Of a stretch of 64,000 nucleotides of DNA, positions 25,111 through 38,241 are shown one piece after another. The position numbers and the translations under genes are program-made. Positions within the stretch are counted from its first letter, which is position 1. Every line of letters starts with the position of its first letter. This DNA is from Hyaloscypha bicolor E (Eukaryota; Ascomycota; Leotiomycetes; Helotiales; Hyaloscyphaceae), in NCBI RefSeq assembly GCF_002865645.1, contig NW_020194594.1, positions 558,001-622,000 on the forward strand, read 5' to 3'. Below the pieces are notes generated by a model. That model did no database searches and was not told the DNA's origin. It saw only the letters and a list, made by a program, of their open reading frames with translations.

Positions 25111-26679
25111 TACTACCTATATTACTCGAATTATCTATATCTCCTTTGTTCCCTTCTCCTCTAGTATCCTTACCCTTCTCTACTATAATCTCCTTCCCTA
25201 TTGCCTTCTAATCTTATATCTGTCTTTATACTCGCTTTCTATATCTTATAGGCGGTCGAGGCTTTAGTATAAAGGGTTTTATAGATACGGAGCAAGGCTT
25301 TCCAGACTTAGTAGAATTAGTATTAAGTTAATAGAAAGTATAGATTTTACTATTATTATTATATTTATAATTTATATAAGTACTATTAAATTTGCCTTTT
25401 ATAATTATATAGAATTTGAAAGGGCCTCTTGGCCTCTTTTTATTACTATAAGTAGTATAAGCTTAAAAGAATTCGGTTTTATAAGTATATATTAAACTTG
25501 CCTCCAGATTTGCCTTACCTTTCTCTAATTCTTTTAGCTTCTTGCCCTAGTATAGCTTTATTTTTCTAACTTTAGCCTTATTATTAATTCGCTTTACTAT
25601 TTTAATAATATTATTAGATAGTATAAGGAAATTAAAGTATTATTATAGAAAAGAAAGAGGAAAAAAAGGTTATATATAAGGAAGAGATTAAGAAATAAAG
25701 GAGTTTATTAGTTAAATATATTAATAGAAAAGGATATTATAGGCTAAGTCTGAATTATTAGAAGATATATTATAAATATTATTTTTCCGTTTATTTATAG
25801 CTTTATTACCTTTCCTATTACTTTTATTTTTACTAGAGCTATTATCTAAAATTATATTTAATATATTTTTAATAAAAGAAAGTTTTAATAATAGTATTAT
25901 ATATTAGAATTAAAATTGTTTTTAGAAAGAAATTAAGATTAAGGTTAAGGCTAAAGTTAAAGCTAGTATAGCTATATCTTTATTATTTATTTTTGGGATA
26001 TAAAGATATATATTTAATATAATTATTTAAATTTAAATAAATTTATAATAAATAATACCTAAAAATAAAAATATTAGTATTTAATAGCCCTAGATTAAAT
26101 ATATTTAAATATTAAAAAAATTATAATTTTAGGTATTATAATTATAAAAATAAAGATATAAATATTCTTTCTTTTATTAATTTATAAAAGCCAAAATATA
26201 CTAATAATAATTAAACTATATTTAACCTATATAGTTAGCTAATTTACTTTACTAATTATAAATAATTTAAGGTAATTTAAATCTCTTTAAATCTCTTTAA
26301 ATCTCTATATATAGCTTATTATATAAACTTCTATATCTCTATATTTAATAATACTATAATTATAATTTTTAAATAAAAAAATTCCCTTATTCTAGTATAT
26401 ATAATTATATTTATTTTTTATTTTTCGAATATATAATTATTAAATTAAAGAGGCTTAAAAATTCTAAATAAAACTTTTTTCTAAAAGATATATATTTTTA
26501 ATAAATAATAAAAGTAAATATAGAATTATATAATAATATAACTATCCCGTATTAGTAATTTTATTTTTTATAAAATTATAACTCTATTCTATTTTTGTTT
26601 TAAAATCTTTATTTTTCTTTTATATTTTTTCGATTTTATTATTAATACTAAGAGCTTCTACTTTTTACTAATACCTTCT

Positions 26680-27560
26680 CTATTAATACTTTTATTAATA
26701 CTTTTATTAATATTTTTATTAATATTAAGAGCTAGTATCTAACTATCTTATAATCTTTCTTTCCTTTTCTAAACTCCTTCTCTAAACCCCTTCTTTAAAC
26801 CCTTTCTCCGAACCCCTTCTCCTTTAATACTTCTACTATTAATACCAAGAGCTAGTATCTAACTATCTTATAATCTTTCTCTCTTCCTTCTTCTCTCCTC
26901 TTCTCTAAACCCCTCCTTTGAATTCTTCCTTTAAACCCCTTTTCCGAATTCCTCTTCCGAACTCCTCTTTCGAACTCCTCTTTCTTTAATACTTCTACTA
27001 ATAATACTAAAGCTAGTACCTGATTACTACTTCCGGGTCACTTTTATTCAGAACTCCTATACTATAAGTCTTTAACCCACTTACTTCTTAGAAAACTAAA
27101 TTTTAGATCCTTTCTCTCCTTTTCTAATATTTCTTTCTCTTCTTTTCTAATACCTCTTATATCTTCGGGCCCTTTAGGAATATTCTCTTTTGAACTTCCA
27201 AAAAAGAGGCTAACTCTTGTTTAGATTTCTTTGAACTTTAATACCTTCTTTCCTTTTCTAATATCTCTTATACTTTCGGGCCTTTTGGAAATACCCTCTC
27301 TTAAACTTCTAAAAAAGAGGCTAACTTCTGTTTAGATTCTTCCGAATTTTAATACCTCCTCTCCTCTTTTAATATTTATAAAAGCTTTTGGGCTATTACT
27401 AAATACTCCTATTCTTTATTTTGGAATATATACTAACTTATTCTTATAGGAAATAGCCCTTTTTTCTCTAATCTCGATTTCTTTAATATATATTTCTTAC
27501 TTTCGGGCTATTTAGATATTTCCCTATTTACTTTTATAAAATATATACTAATTTATTTTT
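26680..27560 (+). repeat. Pyrimidine-rich tandem repeats (about 110-120 bp units)
   Basis: The string agctagtatctaactatct recurs exactly 120 bases apart (about 26731 and 26851), with a degraded third copy near 27011. Immediately downstream a second family with a ~110-base period shares cttttctaatayctctta, tcgggcc and aaaaaagaggctaact at about 27142 and 27252, with weaker copies to 27560. The internal aacyccttctyygaa units form a smaller sub-repeat. The plus strand is strongly C+T biased. Confidence 0.7.
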
Positions 27561-27675
27561 TAGTTTCCTTTACCTTATCTCTCTTTTAATATTATTATAT
27601 ATATATCTAATTAGTACTAGTTCTTATAATTTATAATTAGGCTTTCTATTTATTAAATACCCGAATATTTTATTT

Positions 27676-27770
27676 TACTTTTATTTTATATATTTTATTT
27701 TATATATTTTATTTTATATATTTTATTTTATATATTTTATTTTATATATTTTATTTTTCTTTTATTATAA
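27676..27770 (+). repeat. 14-bp AT tandem array (ttttattttatata)
   Basis: About six copies with a 14-base period. The reverse complement resembles the 16-bp array at 20006-20110 minus one ta step. Confidence 0.8.
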
Positions 27771-28950
27771 ATTAGAACTTAAATAGTATTTATTTTAAAT
27801 ACTTATACTTTCGGATATATAAGATTCCTATAGATCTTTCGGGATTATAAACTAGCTTATTTTGGTTTGAGAAAGCTTTTTTAAAAGTATTCCAGGAATT
27901 ATAATATTTATTATAACTCTTTCCAAAAATTAATATAATATAAGTATTTCTAGTCTATTTTCTTTTTATAAAGTAAACCGCTATTCTAAATCTATATAAA
28001 AGTCCTAATTATTTCTTGAATTAAAATATAAATACTTTTTATTTCTATTAAATTAAATATAAAGAATAATAAATACCTTTAAACCAGACTATAGTACTAG
28101 TTAAATACTAAGACTTTCTATATCTATTTTATAAACTTATAGTTCGAGATATATTATATTTAATAGGGCTTTTATATTTAATTATTTTATACTATAGTAA
28201 AATGTCTTAATATTATAATTAGAAGAGTTCTATTTTATAATCTTATTTACTATTTATAGATTTTCTAGCTAATAAGTCTTGGCTAATAGCTAAGAAACTT
28301 ATTAACTATTTTATTTAAAGCCTCTGGAAACAGGAAGTTACCTTAATAAAGACTTAGTATTAAAAATAGGTTTAACTAATTAATTCAAATAAGGAGTTTA
28401 TAATAGGAGTCTTTATATATAGGTAATTCTATATAATAAACTCAAGTCTCTATTCCTAGTTATATAAATAAGCTATATAAGAAACTCTTTCTAGCCTATT
28501 AGAATAGTTCCTATTTCTAATTATATAAATTATAATATATAATAAACTTAAACTTTTCTTGAATTATTTTTAGAAGAATTAGTAAGCTTTTCTAAATAGA
28601 CTTATTAAGGCCTTGGTTTTTAAAAGTATTAGTCTAGCCTTTTTATTTCTTTTTTAGATAATAGTTCGGCTTTTAGGAATTATATATAAATATCGGAATA
28701 AATAAGAAAATATATTATATATATTTTCTAGATAAATTAGAATAGAATTTATAGGATTCTTGTAATATTTTTATTAAATCTATAATACTGGCTAATAAAG
28801 ACTTTAATAACCTTAATAAGACTTGAATTACAAGTCCGGTCCTTAGATTTCTTATTTAATTTAAAAATTAAATAGTTTATAATAGGTTATCTATTATAAA
28901 ATATATTATATTTTTTTCTTAAAAAATACTAGATACTAGTAATAGTTTAG

Positions 28951-28999
28951 AAGCCCTAAAGCCCTTAAGATTCTTTATAAGTTTCGGGCTTTAGGGCTT
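28951..28999. repeat. Perfect 14-bp GC-rich inverted repeat
   Basis: aagccctaaagccc (28951-28964) and its exact complement gggctttagggctt (28986-28999) are separated by 21 bases. It stands out in a region otherwise nearly free of CCC/GGG. Confidence 0.75.
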
Positions 29000-29864
29000 T
29001 TCTATAGCTAACTAATTATATAGAATTATATAACTATATAGGTCTGATATTAATATAAAGTAATTAGTAACTTTATATATAAATATAATATGGTTTTTAG
29101 TATAGCTAGTCTAATATATTATATATCTATATATAAATACCTGTAATTATATTATTATAATATAATATATTCTTAATATATTTTTAATATAAAAATCCTT
29201 TTATAATTCTAGACTTTTAGAAGCCTCCTTTATATTAAAGATAAAATATATAATATAATTTGGGTATTAAATTTAAAAGATAAAGAATTATAAAGGTTCT
29301 AATAATTATAAGACTTTATAAACTTAGATAGATTTGAATATTATAAAAGTATTAAATTTAGTAGCCTGATTTTTAAATTATATAAAAACTAATTAAAGAG
29401 TATTATTTTAAAATATTAATTATAAATTTCAAATATATATATATTTATAAAGAAATAAGACCTAAAATAATACTAAGCTAATTATAAAATATAGGAAAAA
29501 GTATATTAGATATTAGGCCTATTTTTTCTTAATTACCTTAATCTCGGCAGATATTTATATATAATTTATTAGACCTTATATAATAGGTTTATTTAGGAGA
29601 AATAAGGTTAATTAGCTTAAAAAGTTTAATAATAATAATTAGACTTCTATTTAATATAATAGATAGAATACTAGTAATAGCCCAAATACTTTAGGTTTTA
29701 TTTATAAAACTAAAAATATTATATTTATTAATTCTCTATATCTAATAAGGAAAAGAAATAATATATTTATTACTATAAAATAATACTTATATAATCTATA
29801 AAATTAACTATAGTTCCCTTTACTAGAAGAGAGAATAATAAAATTAAAAAAAGATCTAATAGCC

Positions 29865-29896
<32 letters not shown>

Positions 29897-30399
29897 GAAT
29901 TAGCTTTAATAATACTTTTAATAGTATTTTTAGTAGTACTTTTTATATTATCTTATGGCTTCTAGAAATTAGTAAATAGAAAAGAATTCTAGTATATATA
30001 AGTTAATTAAACCTAAAAACAAAAAAAGGATTTATAGAAGAAATAAAAAATAAAAGCCAGAATTAAAAGAAAGAATTATATATATATTTTTATTTATTTA
30101 CTAGTTTATTAGATCCCTTTTTACTTTTAAAGTTTTATATTTATACTAGTAAATAATACTCTTTTGGGCTCTCTAGGCCTTTTTAGTCTATTATTTAATC
30201 TCTTTAAATTATTATATCTTCTAAGTATTTTCTAGCTTTTTATAAGTAATTTTAAAATAGAGATCTTTATATAAAATCTTCTTTTAAGTATTTTCTAGCT
30301 TTTTATAAGTAACTTTAAGATAAATATTTTTATATAAAGTCTTATCCTAATATAAAATAAAGAAAATTATCCAGATATTCTTAGAGCCTAAATATATAC

Positions 30400-33100
30400 T
30401 ATAATAGGAAAGATTAAAAATAGTTTAAATAGAACCTAGTAAAATTATAAGTTCCTGGACTCTTTTATTATTAGAACTAATATAGAATACTAGTTTATTA
30501 ATATTATTAATAAATTAATAATAGCAGATAGGTCTACTAATATAAAGAGAGAAATAAGAAAATAGCTACTAAAAAACTATATTAGAAAGAGTAAAAAAGA
30601 CTTAATTATTTATTTTAAATTAAAAGCTATTTATTAAAAAACATTTATTAGAATTTATATAAAGAATCTAGTAAAAGAAATAGGAGAAAACTTATTATTA
30701 ACTTTTTTAGAAAATTAGATAGTTATTTATTTAGTTCTTTAATTCTTTATATTATTAAATGCCTATTTATAGAAAACTAGCTATAAAACTATAGTTTATA
30801 ATTCTATAAGACTAGATCCGGCTATATTTTAATTTATAAAACCTTAAAGAACTCTAGATAGCCTATTACTAATATAAGAAGCTATAGCCTAAATAGTAGT
30901 CTAAATAATTCTTATATTTATAGTCTATTAAGCTTATATAATAATATAAGTATTACTAAAAAAGTAATTAGGTTAAGTAATATAGTTTATAGTAAAAAGA
31001 AATATAAAAAAGAATAATTATAGAACTATTAGAATAAAAAGAGCCTGAAATAGAATAGAAATAATACCTAGTAGCTATATAATAATAGTAACTAGAGAAA
31101 TAGATATAGTAAATATTTCTAAAAGAAAAGATATAGAATAAAAATACTAAGAAAAGCTAGAGATCTAAAGTATTTTAGATATAAAAGAAGAAATAAATAC
31201 AAGCGGAATTCTAGAACTATAAAATTCAAGTTTACTAGTATTACTATTCTGGATAAATAAAATAGTAGCTTCTATATTATATTTATTATTAGTAAATTAA
31301 TAGAACTTATAATATTAGATATTACTATACTAGTATTTAATTATAGAATATATAATATTAAGGTAGGTTTTAAGAAATAATAGTACTATTTTAAAAAATA
31401 AGAATTTGAAAATATAGAATATTTATATAATAGATAAATTTAATAATTTTATTAGTATTATTTTTAAAAATAAAAAGAGGATTTCGGAAATAATATATTT
31501 AATAATAAATAATATCTATCTTAATATATCTAGTTATTTTATAATTAACTTATTTAATTATCCTATATTATTAGAAATATTACTAATAAAGAACTATTTC
31601 TAGATAAAGTTCTAGACTATTAGGAACTATATAAGTATTCTTCTAGCCTATATATTATTTATATATTTTATATTTATTAGAATAACTTATTTAAGAATTC
31701 TATTTTATATAATAGTAGTATTATATTTACTAGTTAGCTTTTCGGACTCTTTTAATATTAGTAGCTGCCCTAAAGCTATATATATCCGGACTATATATTA
31801 GAGCTAATAGTAAGTTTAAATATATAATTAATTACTATTTCTATTAGTATCTCCTATATAAGCTTCTAATAGTACTATTTTAGTATTTCTCTTAGTAGAA
31901 ACTTATTAATATCTATATTAATATATAAGTAAACTATTTATATAAAGCTATATAAGATTATATTACTTATTTTAAACTAAATAATTATTAAAAATTATAT
32001 TATAAAGCTTTATATCTATAGGGTAACCCTAGTACTATATCTTGCCTAAAGGCCTTATATATAGTCTAAATGGCTTACTAGCTATTATATTAGGCCTAGA
32101 TCTGTCTTTTCTAATCCTATAGATATTCTATAAGTCTATAAACCTATATATCTTATTTTAGATCTACTATATATAAAGTACTAGTAAAGTAATCCGGTTT
32201 TATAAGTATTAGTAATTATAATCCCTAATATAGGTTAGTTCCTGAAAGTAGTTCTATATATACTAATTGAAATTAGTTATATAATCTAATACTATAATAC
32301 TAGACCTAATAGCCTTAATAAAAAGTAATATAATTATTAGTATCTAATATTTTCTTCTAATAATAGAAAGAATAAAAAACAAATATAGGGAAACGGAATT
32401 ACTTATATACTACTAGTATAGCTAGCTTTTCTAAAGCTCTTACTACCAGGATTTAACTTACTAATTCTCGGTACTTTTTCTAGAAATAAAGTAGTTCTTT
32501 ATATATATAACTAATAAATTAGCTATTTATAAGAATATAAAATGTATTTTAGTAATAAGAGAGAGTTCAGAGCCTTAATTAGCCCTAAAAAAGTGAGAAT
32601 AGTAGTTTATTTAAATATAAATCTAAAGATACTATTATATAACCGAATAGATAGTTTAATTAGAGATTCTAATATATATTTAGATAATATTATATAAATA
32701 AGTATTAATATAAATATATATCTCGATTTTAAATAATAATAGCTTATTATATCTATTAATTAACTAAATCCAGTCTGGCTCAGATATAATATATTCTTCC
32801 TTTTTAGACTATATCTATTATATTTATAATATAATTATCTCGGGATCCAGGAGTTATAATATTATATATAAGCTCTCTCTATAAATAATAAAATATATTA
32901 GTAAATAAGGCTCTAATCTTCTAAACTAAAGTAAAATAGTAAAGTATAAAAAGGCTAACCGGATTACTAGTAAACCTTATTAATAGAAGTATATATATAA
33001 ATACTACTATCTATAACCTATAACTTATTTATTATTTAGTTTACTTTATAGTATTATAAATAATTATTTATCTATTACTTATTTATCTATTATAATTATA
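30400..33100 (+). mobile_element. Possible LTR-retroelement relic
   Basis: One plus-strand reading, allowing stops as Q/W, gives long lysine/asparagine-rich stretches and a possible protease-like LDKQNSS block near 31245. I could not find a Y-x-D-D box or flanking LTRs. It is offered only as the likeliest origin of this stretch. Confidence 0.25.
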
Positions 33101-33583
33101 TAATAGATAAGACCAAGCTTCTTATATATATAAATAACTCTAGTAATTAAAACTATATAATTATAATTCTTAAGATCCTCAAGTATTTCCTTATTTATAT
33201 CTTCTAGATAATACAGGATTATAATCTATATATAAAGAAAAGGCATATTTGCTATTTGAGTATATACTTGAATATTTCATTCTTATAATTAGTATTTAAT
33301 TATATAAATATTAATATTAATTTTCTATAAATCTTTTAATCTTATTATAATTATTTTATAAGAAACATTTATATAAGCCTATTTAATAATAGTATTATAA
33401 TATAGTAAAAGATTTATAAAGTATTATAGTATTTTAATATAATTAAATAAGGTATTAATAGTATTAATATATTATAAGTTCAGGCCATATATTACTATTA
33501 TAAAGCACTTTTAGTAATATAAATACTAAATTACTAGAGTAATAGTAAGGCGTACCCTAAAAATAGAGGGGCAGGTATATACA

Positions 33584-33700
33584 GTTGTCAGAAATCAGAA
33601 AATCAGAAATCGAAAATCAGAAAATCAAATCTCGCTTTCTCTGTTTTGTCGACTAGCTAGCTGTGGGCCTCAGTAGGGGCGAAGAATGGGATACGCCAGC
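33584..33700 (+). repeat. ~75-bp repeat, plus copy, with gaaatcaga iterations
   Basis: Starts with four or five iterations of tcagaaaatc/tcagaaatc and continues ttttgtcgactagctag and ggcctcagtagg, matching the minus strand of 22665-22740. It overlaps the 3' edge of the HET relic. Confidence 0.65.
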
Positions 33701-34345
33701 TCCGTCGGTGCCTCACCAAAAGAGTGACCAAATAAGCGTATCCGACGAATGGGCCTACCAACCATGTTCCCTCCCCGCACAGTTTCTTGAAGCTGGAGGG
33801 ATCGCCATGTGCCAGAACCCTAAGGTTGTAGTAGTCCTCTAGGTATGAATATGATTAGGCCAGTAGCGGCCAAGATGCCATTGGTGTTTCCATATCGTAT
33901 TGTATTTTCGGGTTTCTACGCGGCACCATCCAAGTGGCCACAGCGCCTTGCGGGACATATGTGGGGGTGGCTTGTGAGACTGGGAGGCTGTGTAATCCTG
34001 CAGTTGAGGTGTACTCGTCCACTAGTAAACAAACCAATGCCAAATCTGACACAAGGTGGCCCTCGCCATCGGTACCGAACGCATAGTCGGGCCAAAGCCT
34101 CCCTACGGGTTCCAAATCGAGGAATATCTTGTACTTATACTTGCACGGAGCGGTTGGAGAGTCTTGCATAGCTGACTCGTTATATTTTAGCTGCACATCG
34201 GCTGCCGGGCCACTAATTACTAACCTTATCTGCGCATACACGATCTGCCCCGTCGGGTCCGGGCCCGCGGTAAAACGCTCGGTCTGGTTAAACGTGGTGT
34301 AGATCCGGTTAGGAGGCTTCCCAAGATGGATAAAGTTAACGCGGC
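33657..34345 (-). pseudogene. HET-domain gene relic, C-terminal segment
   Basis: A single minus-strand frame runs from 34345 to a TAG at 33657-33659 with one internal TAA (near 33855-33857, a possible CAA-to-TAA RIP change). It begins RVNFIHLGKPPNRIY and continues GQIVYAQIRLVISGP and later LVCLLVDEY, the spacing seen downstream of the WSWASLD block in HET proteins, where a GxLxLxG-type segment and an L-x-C-L block follow. It joins in frame, across the 19-bp duplication, to the segment ending at 42964. The last ~35 residues (WLVGPFVGYAYLVTLLV) look like a membrane helix and overlap a dispersed repeat, so the true 3' end may have been replaced. HET proteins trigger cell death in vegetative incompatibility. 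Confidence 0.6.
34327..34345 (+). repeat. 19-bp target-site duplication, left copy
   Basis: tggataaagttaacgcggc matches 42964-42982 except for one C/T transition. Both copies encode the same HET residues (R-V/I-N-F-I) in the same frame. Confidence 0.7.
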
Positions 34346-34790
34346 CCGGGGGGGGAGCTCAACGGGCTGATGGATAGCTGAAGCAGCTGGAAAGGTCTGT
34401 ATCCTCCTGCAGAAGCTATTACTAATTTAATTAAGCTCTTCCTAGGAACACACACCGCTAGTATACGTTCTCCTATACAAGTTTAACGCCTTAACGCGGT
34501 TATAGAGCGGGCTTATAACTTGATTAACTATTAGAATAGCTAATATAAAGAGAATTATATTAATCGGGTTATAAAATAGTTAAATACGGTATCTTTTAAG
34601 TTCTCGGAACTCTGAGCGGATATCTCAGAGAATATAATTAGGTTAAGGCCCTCTAATATTAGTATTAGAGATAGCCTTACTATTATTCCGGGCTATGAAA
34701 AAATTTTATTACTCTAATAATAAATAATTACTTGGCCAGAGACCCCGAGATATTCTTATCTTGTCCTAAATATATAGAGATATTAAATAA

Positions 34791-34885
34791 CTATAGAATA
34801 CCTATTAATAATAATATAACTATAAAATACCTATTAATAATAATATAACTATAGAATACCTATTAATAATAATATAACTATATTT
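34791..34885 (+). repeat. 29-bp tandem repeat, three copies
   Basis: aactataRaatacctatta plus aataataatat repeats three times with a 29-base period just left of the nested element. Confidence 0.8.
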
Positions 34886-34936
34886 AAATATAGATCTATC
34901 TAATACTAATAATATTAATATGAAATTTACTAATAT

Positions 34937-36782
34937 CGTATATACGAGTACTAGGGAGCTTAGCTTTACTTACTTAGCGGCCCCTTTTATTTAGCTAGAT
35001 CCAGAGGCTTTCTTTAGAGCTTCTTTTAATCAGATAACTACTTATACAAATTACTATTCCTTGCTATTTTGCAATAGTTATAAGCCCGGTATACTAGCTA
35101 TATATCTCTATTAGTAATTAGTAAGTATTCTAGTAATTACGGGTTATTCTTACTATGGTTATAACCGCTAAAAGAATACGTTTTACCTGTTTTTCTTATC
35201 CTTTATTTCTCTCTTTAGAATAGTAGCTTTACTAGTCTCCAATATATACCTTACTAATTGCAGAAGCTTCTCTATATAGTATATAGAGCTTAAAATCAAT
35301 TCTATCTTTCAAAATATATAGTACCTCATTAATTCCGATACTTCAGAAGCTCTTTACTTGCTCTCTATAGAGCCCCCCCACCTCTTATAATTAATTAAAT
35401 AATTAAGTAATCGAATATCGAATAAAATACTCTATTAGTAATATGAGATACGAATAGGAGGCCAGAAGCAGAAAAGGGAGTATAATTAAGAGTTCTATAT
35501 CCAGCTCGTTTTAATAATATTAAGGAAAAATACTCGTTTAAGCTTAAGGAGTATATTATTAAGTAATCGAATTAGTTAATATAAAGCTCTCGGTATCAGA
35601 ATATCTGGGATTAGGTATGCTATATAATTAAACCGGCTCTACTCATACCATACCTTAAGTTACTCGTTTCCTAGTAAAGGCTCTCTCTTTAAAATATTAT
35701 ATGAGCTCTTTATAATAAATTCCAATTATTAGAAGACAATATACGGAAATAAGTAAGAGAGGATTATAACAGAATTCTGGACTATAGCAGAATCGGTTCA
35801 GAATCTTCTAAAGCCTAGATTAATAATTAGTATTAAGCTCTTATATGAGCTCAAACTTACCGAGTTATAGAAGTCAAAGGATTCCTGGTAATTAAGGATT
35901 TTCTTTAAGTAGTAGCAGCTAAGTTTATACCTATTTGGGGAGTATAGTAACTCGCTTTAGTAATTAAGGCTAATATACTTAAATAACCCGTTTATATACT
36001 CTAGTAATACGGAAGGATCTTTAAGGCCCTGATTTAGTAAAATAAATACTCTTTATTTGGGATCTTTACTTCTCTTATTAAGCGATCTGATTTGTAAGAC
36101 TACTTATATTCTTATAAGGAAACAAGAGCAGAAAAGCACCTATAGAAGCCTATTAACTACTCTATTCTAGAGCTTGTAACTACTAGTTCCTGTACTAGGA
36201 AGCTTAATCTATAGCCTATAAACGAGTAATTAAAGGATATATGAGAACGTCTTATAATAAAGGAATACAAGAAGCTATATAAATAGCTTGAGAAAAAGGG
36301 TTAGATAAAGAAAGAAACGAAGCTACTAGGGTATTTTAAATACTAATAGTATATATAATATGGTTTCCTGGCTTTGGGCTTATAAAGCTATCCGGAGCTA
36401 GAGCTAGGCTTTTTTGGGAACTGAGTATACTACTAGTAATATCTTGGAATACTCTGCTTCCTACCTCTTTTGGTTCTATTAGCTTAATATAAGGCATTAG
36501 GAAATAACGGTTTCTTAGCTCTTAATTAAGAGAGATAGACTACTATATATATACTTCTTTTTAGCTAAGGGTATTTCATAAAAGTACTTTACTAGCTATT
36601 TCTTTTATATATAGAATTAGAAGCCTCTAGAAAGTATATTATATATACGGGTACCAGGAAGCTTAGCTTTACTTACTTAGCGGCTTCTTTTATTTAGCTA
36701 GATCCAGAGGCTTCCTTTAGAGCTTCTTTTAATTAGATAACTACTTATATAAATTACTATTTCTTGCTATTTTATAATAACT
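34937..36782 (+). mobile_element. Unclassified 1.85-kb element with 143-bp direct terminal repeats
   Basis: Direct copies at 34937-35079 and 36640-36782 enclose 1.56 kb. The interior is only moderately RIP-mutated and has a weak plus-strand coding look (a Lys/Glu-rich stretch near 36240-36330 and a Leu-rich one near 36360-36480), but I recognise no reverse transcriptase, integrase or transposase motif. It could be a short LTR-type element, a tyrosine-recombinase element, or two independent insertions of a 143-bp repeat. A third copy lies inverted at 20441-20582. Confidence 0.5.
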
Positions 36783-38241
36783 AATTTAAGCTATAACTAA
36801 AGTAATATTAGTAAAAACGGAGCTTCTTTTAAAAACTTAGCTAGTAGGCAGGAAACTAGGAATTAGACTAATAAATTAATAAGTAAAAAGATACTTATAG
36901 AATAATTATAGGAAATAAATTAAAGCAAGTCTAATAATACTAAAGTAGGAACTAAAGCTACTAGTTCTAGTACTATTATAGGCAGTATTAGTAAATAAAG
37001 TAAACGAATTCTCTTAATTCTTATATTTTTAACTAATTAGACTACTAATACTAAAAGCTATATAGATAAGAAAGAAATAAAAAAGGCTTAAAAGAAAAGA
37101 TAATCCGAGAAATAGTAAAGATTCTCTTTACTAGCTAAAAATCTCACTTCTATTACTTTTACTATAAATATATCCGAGATAATAGTAATAAAACCTACTA
37201 ATAAAGTAGTTCTAATAAAGAAAACAAAAAAAAAAGAGATATAAGTATAAAAAGAATAAAGGAAAGGGCAGGGCTATAAAGCTAGAGAAAATAATTACTA
37301 GGCTATCTATAAAGAACCTAGATAGAGAAGGCTCTTTATTAGTATCCTTAGATAAAGCCCTAATTCCTTTATTAATTCTCTCGGATATATCTATTATTTG
37401 AACTTAAAGATAGCAGAAACTATTACCTAAATATGGGCTAATTAAGAACTTATCTAGTTTCTTTAGAATTATAGAGAAAATAACTCGGATACCGAAATCT
37501 TACTACCTACTTTTCTTTAGCTTAATAAGAAAATACTAGAGCTTTAGGTAGGTATTAGATAAAAAATAATATTTTCTGAAATAAGAATCTTTATTCTAAA
37601 AAATAAAATAAAAGCAGCCTATAAAAGAAGTTATATTCTAATAATAACTAAAAAGCCTAGCTCTTTATTAGTAGAATTATAAAAGAAGTCTAATATAAAA
37701 CCTTTAATAAATATAGTACTTATAAGAAAAGGAAATAAATGCCTGTTCTTTACTAGTAAACCTTTCCCTAAATATAAAGGCTTACTAGAAATAAGTATAT
37801 TAAGGCTATTAAGATTAGAACTCAATATTAGATAAATAAGAAAGGAACTAGCTAAAGTAACTAAAGAAAAAATAAGGATATTAATATATATAAATAGTTA
37901 TTATATTTATATATATCTTTTAAAAAAGTCAAAAAATATAAAGAATAGAGAAATAGGGCTAGAAAAAGTTACCTTAAGAGAAATAATTAAAATATTTGAG
38001 CTAGAACTAAATAAAAAAAATAGAAGCTATTTAGTTTATAGCCCGAAATAATAAAACTAGCTAAATTATAAGATTTAGGAATTATAAGTATATTAAATTT
38101 TTTAATAAAATAAACTACTAGTAGGGTAATAGTAATAAGTAAATAGTCTAAATATCTTTTATAGAAATACTAAAATAAAAACTTTTATTATTTCCCGAAC
38201 TAATAATATCTTACTAGAAATAATAATTAAATATATTAGAA

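Larger units (their letters stand above)
25113..33656. other. 8.5 kb of AT-rich repeat DNA without a readable gene
   Basis: Stop-dense on both strands. A Lys-rich minus-strand segment near 25500-25590 may be a transposase tail. Pyrimidine-rich tandem repeats lie at about 26680-27560, a 14-bp AT array at 27676-27770, a GC hairpin at 28951-28999, and a low-confidence LTR-retroelement-like stretch at about 30400-33100. The block ends at the HET relic near 33657. Confidence 0.5.

Noticed and set aside
34346..34380. G-run and ctgatgg near the left LINE edge as a gene start
   Set aside because: Falls immediately inside the inferred insertion boundary, so it is more likely the LINE 5' end.
34937..36782. 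Starship-type giant element or its captain gene
   Set aside because: No DUF3435/tyrosine-recombinase motif could be read, and the segment is short with direct rather than Starship-style ends.
37631..37825. Open frames in AT-rich blocks (also 57192-57404, 62862-63080, 24228-24488)
   Set aside because: Low-complexity I/L/N/Y/K translations of RIP-mutated transposon DNA.
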